From: an uncultured Butyrivibrio sp.
GTDB taxonomy: Bacteria > Bacillota > Clostridia > Lachnospirales > Lachnospiraceae
Assembly (NCBI GenBank): GCA_946623755.1
Contig: CAMORK010000002.1
Location: 1 to 64,000, forward strand
Reading direction: 5' to 3'
DNA: 64,000 bases
The first letter of the stretch is position 1; each line of letters starts with the position of its first letter. Below, in pieces: positions 16,883-26,521 of this stretch. The position numbers and the translations under genes were made by a program. The notes beneath the pieces were generated by a model. It did no database searches, was not told the origin of the DNA, and saw only the letters and a list, made by a program, of their open reading frames with translations.

Positions 16883-18481
16883 TTATTCCTTGCCGTTTTT
16901 GTATTTTGACGGCGAGACCCCGAACTGTTTTTTGAATACATAACTGAAATAATTAGGATCCGAATATCCTACTTCCTGGGCTATTATATAGGTCTTTTCA
17001 TCGGTCTCAAGAAGCATTCTCTCCGCCTTCTCCATCCGGTAATCGGTGAGATAGCCTACAAAGGTCTTACCGGTTTCTTTTTTAAAGACAGTGGAGAAAT
17101 AAGCGCTGCTGACCCCGAGGTAATTACATATAAAATCCACCGACAGATCCTGATCCGCATAGTGGTCTGCCACATATTCCTGTGCCCTTGTGACAAAAGA
17201 CCTTGTGGTGTCATTTCTCTTATAGTCGATCAGCTCGTGTATTTTAACGCATACATCGCCAAACCATGCTGTGAGCTCTCCCGGCTCCAGCTGCTGAACT
17301 GTAGCATATACATCGGTGTTCATATCAAAAATCTCAGAAAGCTCGAGCTGATTGGTCTTGGCAAATTTGTACAGCTCACTCACCAGCTCCATGACAAAAA
17401 ACCTGTAATTCTGTATTGATGCCTGAACCCTGGTATTATTGTCGATATATCTTTCTGCGGCGCTGCGAACCTCATCAGCACCTGACATTTTCATTTTCTT
17501 GAAGATGTCAAACAAAGAGTCCTCATCTCCGAAGGATGAATCTTCTTTTTCCTTGGGAGAAATCTCGGAAATGTTGATAGCCTTGGTATGTCCGTAAAGT
17601 ACTCTGTAAGACACCGCATCTCTTGCGCCCTGATAGGATGTATCAATTCCTGAAAGACTGTCTGTTACACTGCCTACGCCAATCGTGATATTCGCCTTAC
17701 AGATACTCTCAGCCAGTCTGCAAAGTCTGTCACAGTCATCGGTGAAAGCAGATGCATCCTTCTTAGAAGAGAGCTGCGCGATCATAACGGTACTGCCCTG
17801 ATATGAAAAGAACTTGCAGCCCCATTTTTCGTTCATCCTCTCCTCAAGGAGCTTGCGCACCGACACAGAAAGAAGAACAGGATTCATTCCATCCGGGATA
17901 TTTGACTTGCTGACATGAACTATTGCAGCCAGATAAACAGGCCCCGTAAGTTCAATCCTGTAATCAGACATGAATTTCTCTATCCTGTCATCCTCTATCC
18001 TGCCTTCCACCAGGGATGCAAAGAAATCCTCCTGCAAAAGAGGCAGTGAATCCATATAATAATTCTCAAGTTTTGCTACGTTTTGCTTCTCGTCTATATC
18101 GCGGTCAAGAGCCTCATGAACTCTGGTAAATACAGCCTTGAGCTCGTCGGCATCTATAGGCTTTAAAATATACTCCTCAGCCTCAAGTCTGATGGCTTCC
18201 TTGGCGTATTCAAACTCATCAAATCCCGAAAAGAAAATGATCCTTATATTGGGATAGAGGCGCTTTAAATTCCTTGCAAGCTCCATTCCATCCATATAAG
18301 GCATCTTAATATCGGACATAACAACATCAGGCCTTAGTTCCTCAGCAAAATCCAGAGCTTCAAGACCGTTATGTGCGTATCTGGGAGTCTCAAATCCCAT
18401 GTTCTCCCAGTCAAGTTTTTTCATGATCGCCTGCGCTACATCTTCCTCATCGTCCACAAGCATGACTTTATATCTGTTCAT
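16883..18481 (-). CDS. YesN-type response regulator, REC plus AraC DNA-binding domain
   Basis: 532 residues. The N-terminal receiver has MLVDDEED and DVVMSDIKMPYMDG with the phospho-acceptor Asp. The middle region is long and helical. The C-terminal AraC/HTH_18 domain includes YLGVSSAYFSTVFKKETGKTF and YSDPNYFSYVFKKQFG. It is the only gene in the nine-gene block with an obvious DNA-binding output, so it is the most likely transcriptional effector, with the mglBAC operon as the natural target (inferred). It follows the small membrane gene by 15 bases. Confidence 0.93.
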   Translation of the reverse strand: MNRYKVMLVDDEEDVAQAIMKKLDWENMGFETPRYAHNGLEALDFAEELRPDVVMSDIKMPYMDGMELARNLKRLYPNIRIIFFSGFDEFEYAKEAIRLEAEEYILKPIDADELKAVFTRVHEALDRDIDEKQNVAKLENYYMDSLPLLQEDFFASLVEGRIEDDRIEKFMSDYRIELTGPVYLAAIVHVSKSNIPDGMNPVLLSVSVRKLLEERMNEKWGCKFFSYQGSTVMIAQLSSKKDASAFTDDCDRLCRLAESICKANITIGVGSVTDSLSGIDTSYQGARDAVSYRVLYGHTKAINISEISPKEKEDSSFGDEDSLFDIFKKMKMSGADEVRSAAERYIDNNTRVQASIQNYRFFVMELVSELYKFAKTNQLELSEIFDMNTDVYATVQQLEPGELTAWFGDVCVKIHELIDYKRNDTTRSFVTRAQEYVADHYADQDLSVDFICNYLGVSSAYFSTVFKKETGKTFVGYLTDYRMEKAERMLLETDEKTYIIAQEVGYSDPNYFSYVFKKQFGVSPSKYKNGKE

Positions 18482-18496
18482 AGTTCACCCGATAGT

Positions 18497-18808
18497 TTAC
18501 TCAGCATATTTTTCATGTACAAACTTCCACATGAATCCCATGATCACGACAGCCACCACAATAAGAATAAGTGCAGCTATCGGATCAAAGAAAGAAACGA
18601 TTCCCATTGTGATTGCCGCTATGCCCAGGAAAATAATGATCAGCCCTGCGAAAAAAGTATACTCTCTTGGGTGTTTGATACTCTCCGGATTATCCTTTTT
18701 GATGATCTTCACATCTCTTGTAACGATGAGTCTGATACCAAAAAACATGCAAACGAGAAATGCCAGTATTTCGATCCCCATGTGATTAATTATTGTCTGT
18801 ATGTTCAT
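18497..18808 (-). CDS. Small two-TM membrane protein
   Basis: 103 residues from the Met at 18806-18808, chosen because GGAGAG lies five bases upstream; the track start at 18832 lacks this. Hydrophobic helices are seen at about 8-28 and at about 52-95 (probably two closely spaced helices), with a basic segment VTRDVKIIKKDNPESIKHPRE between. It overlaps the upstream GGDEF-like gene by 23 bases, so translation is probably coupled. No family recognised. Its place inside the signalling block suggests an accessory membrane role, but nothing in the sequence defines it. Confidence 0.7.
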   Translation of the reverse strand: MNIQTIINHMGIEILAFLVCMFFGIRLIVTRDVKIIKKDNPESIKHPREYTFFAGLIIIFLGIAAITMGIVSFFDPIAALILIVVAVVIMGFMWKFVHEKYAE

Positions 18809-20927
18809 TTTTACTCTCCTGCTTTCTACCAATCAGGTCATCTGCCCTGTTTAGTACTATATTAATATCTTTTGTCCCATACAAACAATACACTGAAGAG
18901 ACGTTTGCTTCAATAGCATTTTCTTTAAACATCTTTTTGAGTCTCTCGACGTCGCTCTCAAAATAAGCTTCCTCTGTCTCAAATCCAAAGGCATAAAACT
19001 GTGTGCCGCTTATTCTGAACACGCCGGAATCACCGAATATCTCTGTAAGAATCCTTGCTGCAACCACAACAATCTGATCACCCACTTCAAATCCTTCCGA
19101 GATATTGACCTCATCAAGTTTGACAAGATCACAGCGAACCAGCCCAAATGGCTGAGACATATCAAGTCCGTGCTCTAAGTATTTTTTGAAAGCAGCATAA
19201 TTGCTTAAGCCCGAGAGTGCATCTTTATAGGTATAATTCAGCGCCCTGCTCTGTTCTTCTCTCTGTAGAACGAGCTGTGCAAGAAAATAGCTTATGAGAT
19301 TGATGATCTCAGACACTGTCTCGAGCTTCTTTGAAGTTGCTCCCACAACACCGCAGACACCAAAAAGATTGCCTCCCACTTCAAGAGGGCCAATTATCAT
19401 GTTATCTACTTTATTGGTTTTTAACAGGCTGTAAAAGCCCGGAATCGAATTTCTGAATTCTTCCGGATCCCTGACTATCAGCCTGTGATCGTTTTTATTG
19501 AATGCATCATATATCCTGTCAATTATATCCTCTGACGACAAATACATCATTTCAAGAGAAAAAGACTCCTCTCCTTCTTTGTACCATTCATAAGTGCCCT
19601 TGTATTTTCCGTTCTTCTGGTCTTCAAAGATAAAGATTCGCCTGGCATCAAGCTCTTTTCCCAAATAAGCAAGGATTGACCTTATATTCGAATCCGGGGA
19701 GTTGGATGAAAGTGCATACTGAAGCGCACGATTTATGAAGCGGTCACGCTCAATGGCAGCACTGTCCTTCATCCACCATCTGAGAAATTCAATCAGCTCA
19801 ATTGCCACGTAGACAGTAGCACCTATTCGGGTAAAGAGGCCAAATCGCTCAGTAGTCCTTCCGGCCATAAAGTACTGGGCAATATCCAGAAAACCGCTGC
19901 CGGCAAAGATGATCCCACTGATATACAGATATCTGAGTCTGTTTTTCTTTCCTGTTTTTCTGCAGTAAACAGCGTTATCCAGAACCATTATGATAAATAT
20001 TGCAAGGCCGATAATGATATATGCTCCGGCAAACCAGGGGAAGGAATCCATCATATCAATCCCTAATGCATAACGAATGGTTATAATGCCAAAGACACTG
20101 ACCATGGATAACCAAAAGCCCAGATGCTTATATATTTCCCGCTTCTTTTCTGTCTGCGAATTAAAAAAGAGTATGCTGGGATATGCGATCATAAACGGAA
20201 TTATCCTGTTGATATCTCTGCAGACATAAATATGACCTGTGATCAGCTGGAAGATATCCGTGCCGATCAGCAACCAGATTCCTGTAAGTACAGCACTGCT
20301 TCCAAGTGCAAGAACATTAAACGGAAATGCTGATTTATTGGATGATCCGACAAAGGCAATGAGGAATATCAGCCCCAGGAATATATTGAGAATACAGAAT
20401 ATGCATGAAAAGAGACTTTTCCTGATCACCAGCTGAATGAAATCCGAGGCAGAGCATAGATAAACATCAAAAACGGTTCCGTTTTTCTGACCTTCGTAGA
20501 CCTGCTCAAATTCAAGTCTTATGGTCTTTCCTGCATCGTCCTTGTTTATCCCTATTTCGTGAAATGCAACTCCGTAGCACATTCCAGTGAGATTAGACAT
20601 GCTGTAGAATCTGTATACCTGCCTCCCGCCTATGAAAACTCTGATATTTGTGTTCTTTGATTTAAAGCACAGTGCATCCTTGTCCGTTATGCCACCGGAC
20701 AGCTTTTTTTCAACCGCAATCCTTCCACCGTAGTCTTTGATATTAAGGTCATCAACATAAACCTTCTCACCGCCCGGAAGCATCCAGCCATCGGAATATC
20801 CGTCTATATTCTCATGGCTTGTGATCAGCCTGTCTGTAGACATAGGTATCCCGATGAGGATTATCGCAATAAGAATTGCAAAGAATACAGCATATATTAA
20901 GTTTATGAGTGACTGTTTACTCTTCAT
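18786..20927 (-). CDS. 7TM-GAF-degenerate GGDEF signalling protein
   Basis: 713 residues. The first helix is followed by an extracytoplasmic beta-rich domain (about 35-165) resembling the 7TMR-DISM extracellular type. A run of about seven membrane helices (170-390), a GAF-like domain (about 405-560) and a GGDEF fold (about 570-700) follow. The catalytic signature reads SGTQF instead of GGDEF, so diguanylate cyclase activity is unlikely and a binding or protein-interaction role is more probable. Its start overlaps the stop of the DegV-containing kinase by 4 bases (ATGA). Confidence 0.85.
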   Translation of the reverse strand: MKSKQSLINLIYAVFFAILIAIILIGIPMSTDRLITSHENIDGYSDGWMLPGGEKVYVDDLNIKDYGGRIAVEKKLSGGITDKDALCFKSKNTNIRVFIGGRQVYRFYSMSNLTGMCYGVAFHEIGINKDDAGKTIRLEFEQVYEGQKNGTVFDVYLCSASDFIQLVIRKSLFSCIFCILNIFLGLIFLIAFVGSSNKSAFPFNVLALGSSAVLTGIWLLIGTDIFQLITGHIYVCRDINRIIPFMIAYPSILFFNSQTEKKREIYKHLGFWLSMVSVFGIITIRYALGIDMMDSFPWFAGAYIIIGLAIFIIMVLDNAVYCRKTGKKNRLRYLYISGIIFAGSGFLDIAQYFMAGRTTERFGLFTRIGATVYVAIELIEFLRWWMKDSAAIERDRFINRALQYALSSNSPDSNIRSILAYLGKELDARRIFIFEDQKNGKYKGTYEWYKEGEESFSLEMMYLSSEDIIDRIYDAFNKNDHRLIVRDPEEFRNSIPGFYSLLKTNKVDNMIIGPLEVGGNLFGVCGVVGATSKKLETVSEIINLISYFLAQLVLQREEQSRALNYTYKDALSGLSNYAAFKKYLEHGLDMSQPFGLVRCDLVKLDEVNISEGFEVGDQIVVVAARILTEIFGDSGVFRISGTQFYAFGFETEEAYFESDVERLKKMFKENAIEANVSSVYCLYGTKDINIVLNRADDLIGRKQESKNEHTDNN

Positions 20928-23900
20928 AACATGTCTTCCGTAACATCTGACAACAGCTTTATCTCTTCATAATCCTGCCGCTTAAAAGCAATTTCTATCC
21001 TGTTCATTTTCTCCTGATGTTTTTCAGGGATGTCATATTCCGAAATATCCCTCAGCGTCATCCCGATCATCCTGTCATTGCGCTCCATTGCAGCTTTTCT
21101 AATGGTATCGTAAGCACTTTTGACCAGGATTTTGTCAAAATGGTCATCAACATCCTTTTTGCTGTTACAGAAAGGTTCAAGATTCCTTTTACAGTCTTTG
21201 AGTCTTTCCACAAAATCTTCATTATTATTCCGGATATAGTCCGTATCGTCATTCTTCCCGGCCATTTCAAGCTTTTCCGCATTGTTTCCGAGACTCATTG
21301 CTCCGATCAGCCTTGAAGAACTCTTAAGAGCATGAACCTTGATCGTATAGTCTTTCCAGTTTTCTGCAGCATAGAAATCTTCAAGCTCCTGTATCCTCTG
21401 ATCCAAAGAATCATAGAATATCTGAAGAACGGATTTAAATGCCTCTTCCGATCCGCTGTTTTCCATGGCCTTTTCTGAATCAATCCCGGGTATCTCTTCA
21501 TACCATTTTGTTTTGTCTTCATTTACTTCTTCATACTCTGAAACCGGAACCTGATCTTCGGTAAATTCTATATATTCAGCCTGATTGTTGTCACCGCCTT
21601 GATGAAGTGCATTTGACAGGACCTGACTTAGGCCATAAGGCTCATCTTTCTTTATCAGATACATGATACCCATAGCACCATGGCCACAGTTTAAAGACAT
21701 AACAGAAGAAACCTTCTGGAAGAGAATATGTTCAAAGTTATGCCTCTTCCTGATGGCTTTTTCGACAATCTCTTTTTCCTCATCTGTAAGCGAAATATAA
21801 TCTACTATCGCCACATCAAGATCAGGGTTTGCATTTCTCGGAAGAATAAAATCAAGGTACTTCTGATAGCACTCGTCCATCTCGCCTGTGAATATCCTGC
21901 CTATAGTCACCTTACCGCCTTTGATGTTGATGACAGGCCTTAATCCGAAGGTACTTACAAGTGCATAGGTTGACCTTCTTATACCTCCGCGCTTCATGAG
22001 GAACTCTGCATTCCCGGTAACGAAGCTGCATTTTAAGTTCTTTTTAACCTTTTCCAGATCACCTATTATCCTGTCAAACGCTCTTCCCTGTATTGACATC
22101 CTGTATGCCAAAAGAACGAGCATACCAAGGGCGCTGGAATTGGCTTCTGAATCTATTACCGATACATTTCCGTAAGCCCTTGCTGCTTCAAGTGCGTTTT
22201 CATACTCCTTACTGATTCCGGCAGATACCGCAATGTATATGATCTGATGGGCTTTTTTGACCTCCTGGGCAAAAAACCTCTCGAATTCCGGTACTGTAGG
22301 AGGTGATGACGTAAACTGCGCACCTTCCGCCACATAGCGCATCACTTCATCACTGCTTGCTTCATCATAATCGTAATAGGATTTTCCGTCAGACATAATG
22401 GAGAACGGAATTATATCTATCTGATGTTCCCACAGTGTCTTTCTTGGCAGATCGCACATGCTGCTGGTTGCGACAATGATAGGCATCTTCTTGATGTAAG
22501 CCCTTGAAGAATTCATTTTTGCCCCTTCAAGGTCAGACCCTTCTGTCCTTACAATCTTAGACTCCTGAAGGTGATCAAGGATCATTTCTTCAAGCTGTTC
22601 ACCTGATATCGGTTTTACCAGATATCCATCAAAACCGCTTCTTTCATACAGCTCCCTGCTCTCGGAATCGGCGTTTGCTGTAAGTGCAATGACAGGCGTA
22701 TGATTGTTATGGCCTCCAAGCTGCTTTCTGATCAACTGCAGACATTCAACGCCATCCATACCGGGCATGAGATGATCCATTAAAATAACATCATATGCCT
22801 CTGCATATGTCATGGAAAGAGCCTCAGGACCGCTTAAGGCAGTGTCAATAACAATCTCTGTACCATCAAGAAGTTTCTTTTCAACTTCAAGATTCATCTC
22901 ATTATCATCGACAATAAGTATCCTTGCTTCGGGTGCAATAAATCCCGGAATATATTTTCCCTTTAACTCTCTCTTTCCGTAGTTTTCAATGCTTATCTCA
23001 CCTACAGGCTCACGCCTTGTCACTTTCTGTTTAAGTGACACAATAAAGGTTGAACCTTCAGTATAGGTGCTGTTTACGGTGATTTTGCCGTCCATCAGCT
23101 CCACCAGCTGTTTAACGATAGACAGACCAAGACCTGTACCCTCTATCTTGGCATTTCTCTCCTCGTCCATTCTGGCAAAAGCATCAAAAAGATATGGAAT
23201 AACATCCTGCTTGATTCCCATACCGGTATCAATTACCGAGATCAGAAGAACAACCTCATCACCTTTTGTATTTTCTTCTTTCTCAATACGCAGTGTAACA
23301 GAGCCTTCCTGAGTATACTTGACCGCATTGTTGAGCAGATTTACAAGTATCTGCTTTAATCTCACTTCATCGCCAAAGAGCTCGGCGGGAATCGTCGGAT
23401 CAACTTCAAGATTAAGTGTCAGATCTTTTTGCTGGGCCCTTAACCAGATCATGTTTACAATCTCGGAGATCACGTTTCCAAGGTTATAGTTTACAGGCAC
23501 AATATCCATCTTGCCCGCTTCGATCTTGGACATATCCAGAATGTCATTTATAAGAGACAGCAACATTTTACCGGCTCCCTGAATGTTTTTGGCGTCATTT
23601 ATGATTTCATCGGAAGCATCTTCCTGCCGCAGGATGATCTCATTAAGTCCCAGGATAGAATTTATCGGAGTCCTTATCTCATGGCTCATATTGGAAAAGA
23701 ACCTGTTCTGAGATCTGTTGAGTTCTTCAACCTTTCTGGTCTCTTCCTTGGCTCTTTTATTCTCTTCATCATAAAGCCACTCCTCAAACCAGACCATGAA
23801 GCAGCATATGATACCTACAAGTACCATTGAAATAAGGGAATCGGCAAAGAAAGCCTCTCTTGTATGCTCTACAACCCATTCCGGGAAAAAGTAACCTATA

Positions 23901-24325
23901 GCATACAGAATGACGGACTCAATAGTGAGCACCACGAGCATCAGCGGTTTCCAGAAGCCACTGAGCACAAGTCCTGTATAAAGAAACGTGAATATCATCC
24001 AAAGGATTCCGCCGCCGTATATTCCGCCGCCGGAAAAGAACACCAGGGGAAGGGCAACAAAAACCTGGCCCAATACGATAAGTCTTACCGCAATGGACAC
24101 ATGATTTCTCCTGATCGACACTATGGTTACAATCGGAATTGCCAGCACAATAATAACCAGCGCAATTATCTCAACCATGTTCTCGCCGAGAATAATATCA
24201 CCCAGAAGTGCCAGGAAGATAAAGAAATCCGTAACCATTGTAAGCAGTATGAATACACGCTCTTTAAAACTTCTTGAGGGGTCTTTAAGAAGGTTTTTTA
24301 CCTTCTGTATGATCTTATGAATCAT
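20924..24325 (-). CDS. Hybrid histidine kinase with embedded DegV domain and Hpt
   Basis: 1133 residues from the Met at 24323-24325, which has GGAGGTG five bases upstream. Layout: six membrane helices (25-185), HisKA with SHEIRTPINS (His about 215), HATPase_c, a receiver with LIVDDNEMN and DVILMDHLMPGMDG, then about 285 residues of DegV fold (VATSSMCDLP, FTSSPPTVPEF, AVSAGISKEYENA, MLVLLAY, KRGGIRRS...RPVINIKGGKV), and a C-terminal Hpt domain with HALKSSSRLIGA. DegV proteins bind fatty acids. The reading frame is continuous through every boundary, so this is a genuine fusion and not adjacent genes. The lipid-binding module inside a phosphorelay protein is very unusual. Confidence 0.9.
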   Translation of the reverse strand: MIHKIIQKVKNLLKDPSRSFKERVFILLTMVTDFFIFLALLGDIILGENMVEIIALVIIVLAIPIVTIVSIRRNHVSIAVRLIVLGQVFVALPLVFFSGGGIYGGGILWMIFTFLYTGLVLSGFWKPLMLVVLTIESVILYAIGYFFPEWVVEHTREAFFADSLISMVLVGIICCFMVWFEEWLYDEENKRAKEETRKVEELNRSQNRFFSNMSHEIRTPINSILGLNEIILRQEDASDEIINDAKNIQGAGKMLLSLINDILDMSKIEAGKMDIVPVNYNLGNVISEIVNMIWLRAQQKDLTLNLEVDPTIPAELFGDEVRLKQILVNLLNNAVKYTQEGSVTLRIEKEENTKGDEVVLLISVIDTGMGIKQDVIPYLFDAFARMDEERNAKIEGTGLGLSIVKQLVELMDGKITVNSTYTEGSTFIVSLKQKVTRREPVGEISIENYGKRELKGKYIPGFIAPEARILIVDDNEMNLEVEKKLLDGTEIVIDTALSGPEALSMTYAEAYDVILMDHLMPGMDGVECLQLIRKQLGGHNNHTPVIALTANADSESRELYERSGFDGYLVKPISGEQLEEMILDHLQESKIVRTEGSDLEGAKMNSSRAYIKKMPIIVATSSMCDLPRKTLWEHQIDIIPFSIMSDGKSYYDYDEASSDEVMRYVAEGAQFTSSPPTVPEFERFFAQEVKKAHQIIYIAVSAGISKEYENALEAARAYGNVSVIDSEANSSALGMLVLLAYRMSIQGRAFDRIIGDLEKVKKNLKCSFVTGNAEFLMKRGGIRRSTYALVSTFGLRPVINIKGGKVTIGRIFTGEMDECYQKYLDFILPRNANPDLDVAIVDYISLTDEEKEIVEKAIRKRHNFEHILFQKVSSVMSLNCGHGAMGIMYLIKKDEPYGLSQVLSNALHQGGDNNQAEYIEFTEDQVPVSEYEEVNEDKTKWYEEIPGIDSEKAMENSGSEEAFKSVLQIFYDSLDQRIQELEDFYAAENWKDYTIKVHALKSSSRLIGAMSLGNNAEKLEMAGKNDDTDYIRNNNEDFVERLKDCKRNLEPFCNSKKDVDDHFDKILVKSAYDTIRKAAMERNDRMIGMTLRDISEYDIPEKHQEKMNRIEIAFKRQDYEEIKLLSDVTEDML

Positions 24326-26387
24326 GAGACACCTCCATTCCGGCCTTTTTGCCACCAGACATAACGTGCATCATGACTCTCTCAAAATCATTTATGTTTA
24401 TAGGCTTACTTATGAATCCGTCAAAGCCCTCTTTCAGGAACATCTCTCTTGCACCGCTGACAGCATTGGCTGTGAGTGCGATCACAATGAGCTTTCTGTC
24501 TTTCTGATCTGCGATAAACCTGAGTTTCTTCATCGCCTCAACGCCGTCCATTTCAGGCATCATGTGATCCATAAAGACTATGTCATATGCCTCATGGTCA
24601 TACTTTATCAGAGCTTCCCTGCCACTGTCTGCCGTATCAACCACCATCTTATAATCCTTAAAAAGACCTGTGGCAACAACCAGATTCATAGGCTCATCGT
24701 CAACTATAAGAGCTCTTATTCCTTCCAGATTAAGCGCCTTATTTTCGGCGGTCTTCATAAATGAAGTCACGTCACTCTCTCCGTTTAATACCTTAGCAAC
24801 CGTATATCCGTAAACCGGCTTGGGCATGACAATGATCCGGTTCTTGTTCTTCATAGCAAAACCGGGTTCATTATACATTGCGACAGTGACCCCACTTTCA
24901 GATAATTCATCGAAGAAACCGGGATCCTGTTTATATTCGTCGACTCCCAAAAATACATGCGAAATCTTCCCCGTATCCAAAAGTCTTTTCAGCTCTTTCA
25001 GGGACGGAGCTGAGTATAGATTGATCCTGAGTCCCGTGGCCAGATTGGTCGCCATCATCTCATAAGCTCCACCGACCCTGAAATCATCCAGTTTGTCTGC
25101 AAGCACATGGAAAGCTACACCCAGGAATTTATCAGTATTTACAGTTATGCACGGAGTCGGATCAATAACTTCCTGTACAATACTCACTTTGACAACAGTT
25201 CCCGCTCCAATATTACTTTCAATTGATACAAAGCCGTGCATAAGCCTTGTAAAGCCATAGACGATTGAAAGCCCCAGTCCTATACCGCCGGTACTTCTGT
25301 TTCTCTTTTTATCAGCCTGATAGCTTCCTGTGGCAACTCTTTCCCTGACTTTTTCAGTCATACCGATACCTGTATCCATAACCTCGATTATCAGGTTAAT
25401 GCCGTAATCCTTCTTAATGCAGAAGACTCGTAGAAGAACTCCACCTTTTTTGGTGAACTTAAATCCATTGTCCACAAGATGCATGATTATCTTTTTCAGC
25501 TTCTTGGAATCACCTTTCAAAACAGCAGGCACAGACGGATCCAGATCGATGGTGAAATCAAGGCCTTTTTGCTGATACAGCATCTCATAATTTACCGCAA
25601 TATCGCTAAGGACTGATGTGATCATATACTTTTCTTCCTCTAAGACCGCATCTCCTCTTTCTATTTCACTGTAATCCTGAATATCTTCAATCTGGTAGGA
25701 AAGACGCATACCGGCATCTCTGATTGCCTGTACGTCAGCTCTTGGCTCCCTTTTCATGATCAGTGTAGACATACCGTTTATTACATTGACAGGTGTTCTT
25801 AGTTCATGGGAAATGTTGGCAAGGAAATCCTCCATGCCTTTTTTGACGTTCTCCTCAGTGTCCTGAACAGATTCTATATCTCCTTCAATCCTGCTCATAT
25901 TTCTGAGAATCTCATGAAGAGCTCTGTATATGCTTATTTCAACAACAATATGGAGAATTATCCTTGATATGGTTAAAGGTTCAAGCATAATACTGTTAGT
26001 GATCAGTCCAAAGATCAGCTGACCTGCCATAATGACAAAGAATTCCACAAGAATAACAGGCAAAAATTTCTTTCTGCCCATAACAGACGCTGTGATCATA
26101 AGAAGAACCGAAATAATGATGATATCGTAGAGACTGGTCTGATGAACACCATGAAAGAAAGCCACCATCATCGAGAAGATCAAAAAGAAATTCTCTCTGA
26201 ACCTGACTTCACCATAACCGGTTATGTGAATGCCCCAGCATGCGATTATACCTCCGGCAATAAGAGGTATCACCCAGAGTTCCCACCTTTGGGATATACT
26301 TTCCAGGATTGCTCCGATACAGGTTATCGTAATAATAATTACAACCACATTGTGGGCTCTTAGTGTCCGATTCGCTTTTTCGTTCAA
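24315..26387 (-). CDS. Hybrid histidine kinase with pseudo-receiver and receiver
   Basis: About 690 residues. The TTG at 26385-26387 is favoured as start because AGAGGG lies seven bases upstream; the track start at 26441 is also TTG and falls inside a terminator hairpin. Layout: six membrane helices (10-170), HisKA with NISHELRTPVN, HATPase_c with DTGIGM and GGIGLGLSI, a degenerate receiver-like domain lacking a clear Asp pocket, and a true receiver with LIVDDEPMN and DIVFMDHMMPEMDG. There is no Hpt of its own. The next gene overlaps by 11 bases and encodes an Hpt, so cross-relay between the two is plausible. Confidence 0.9.
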   Translation of the reverse strand: MNEKANRTLRAHNVVVIIITITCIGAILESISQRWELWVIPLIAGGIIACWGIHITGYGEVRFRENFFLIFSMMVAFFHGVHQTSLYDIIIISVLLMITASVMGRKKFLPVILVEFFVIMAGQLIFGLITNSIMLEPLTISRIILHIVVEISIYRALHEILRNMSRIEGDIESVQDTEENVKKGMEDFLANISHELRTPVNVINGMSTLIMKREPRADVQAIRDAGMRLSYQIEDIQDYSEIERGDAVLEEEKYMITSVLSDIAVNYEMLYQQKGLDFTIDLDPSVPAVLKGDSKKLKKIIMHLVDNGFKFTKKGGVLLRVFCIKKDYGINLIIEVMDTGIGMTEKVRERVATGSYQADKKRNRSTGGIGLGLSIVYGFTRLMHGFVSIESNIGAGTVVKVSIVQEVIDPTPCITVNTDKFLGVAFHVLADKLDDFRVGGAYEMMATNLATGLRINLYSAPSLKELKRLLDTGKISHVFLGVDEYKQDPGFFDELSESGVTVAMYNEPGFAMKNKNRIIVMPKPVYGYTVAKVLNGESDVTSFMKTAENKALNLEGIRALIVDDEPMNLVVATGLFKDYKMVVDTADSGREALIKYDHEAYDIVFMDHMMPEMDGVEAMKKLRFIADQKDRKLIVIALTANAVSGAREMFLKEGFDGFISKPININDFERVMMHVMSGGKKAGMEVSHDS

Positions 26388-26421
26388 ATCGTTGCCCTCT
26401 TTTAAGAGACAAAAACAACAT

Positions 26422-26454
26422 AAAAAGGGATGCAGCCTCAAAAAGCTACATCCC
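26422..26454 (-). terminator. Terminator between mglC and the signalling block
   Basis: On the minus strand, GGGATGTAGC...GCTGCATCCC is followed by TTTTTATG. It separates the mgl transporter operon from the kinase genes downstream, which would then need read-through or a short promoter in the 30 bases that follow. Confidence 0.8.
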
Positions 26455-26521
26455 TATTATATCACGTCGTTATCGATATTGAGATAACTTCGTTAATAAT
26501 TATACATTAAATTTTAGTAAA

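Noticed and set aside
20924-24325. Possible frameshift or assembly join between a kinase and a separate degV gene
   Set aside because: The frame is continuous from TM helices through DegV to Hpt, no internal SD-ATG pair marks a new gene, and the Hpt after DegV belongs with the kinase.
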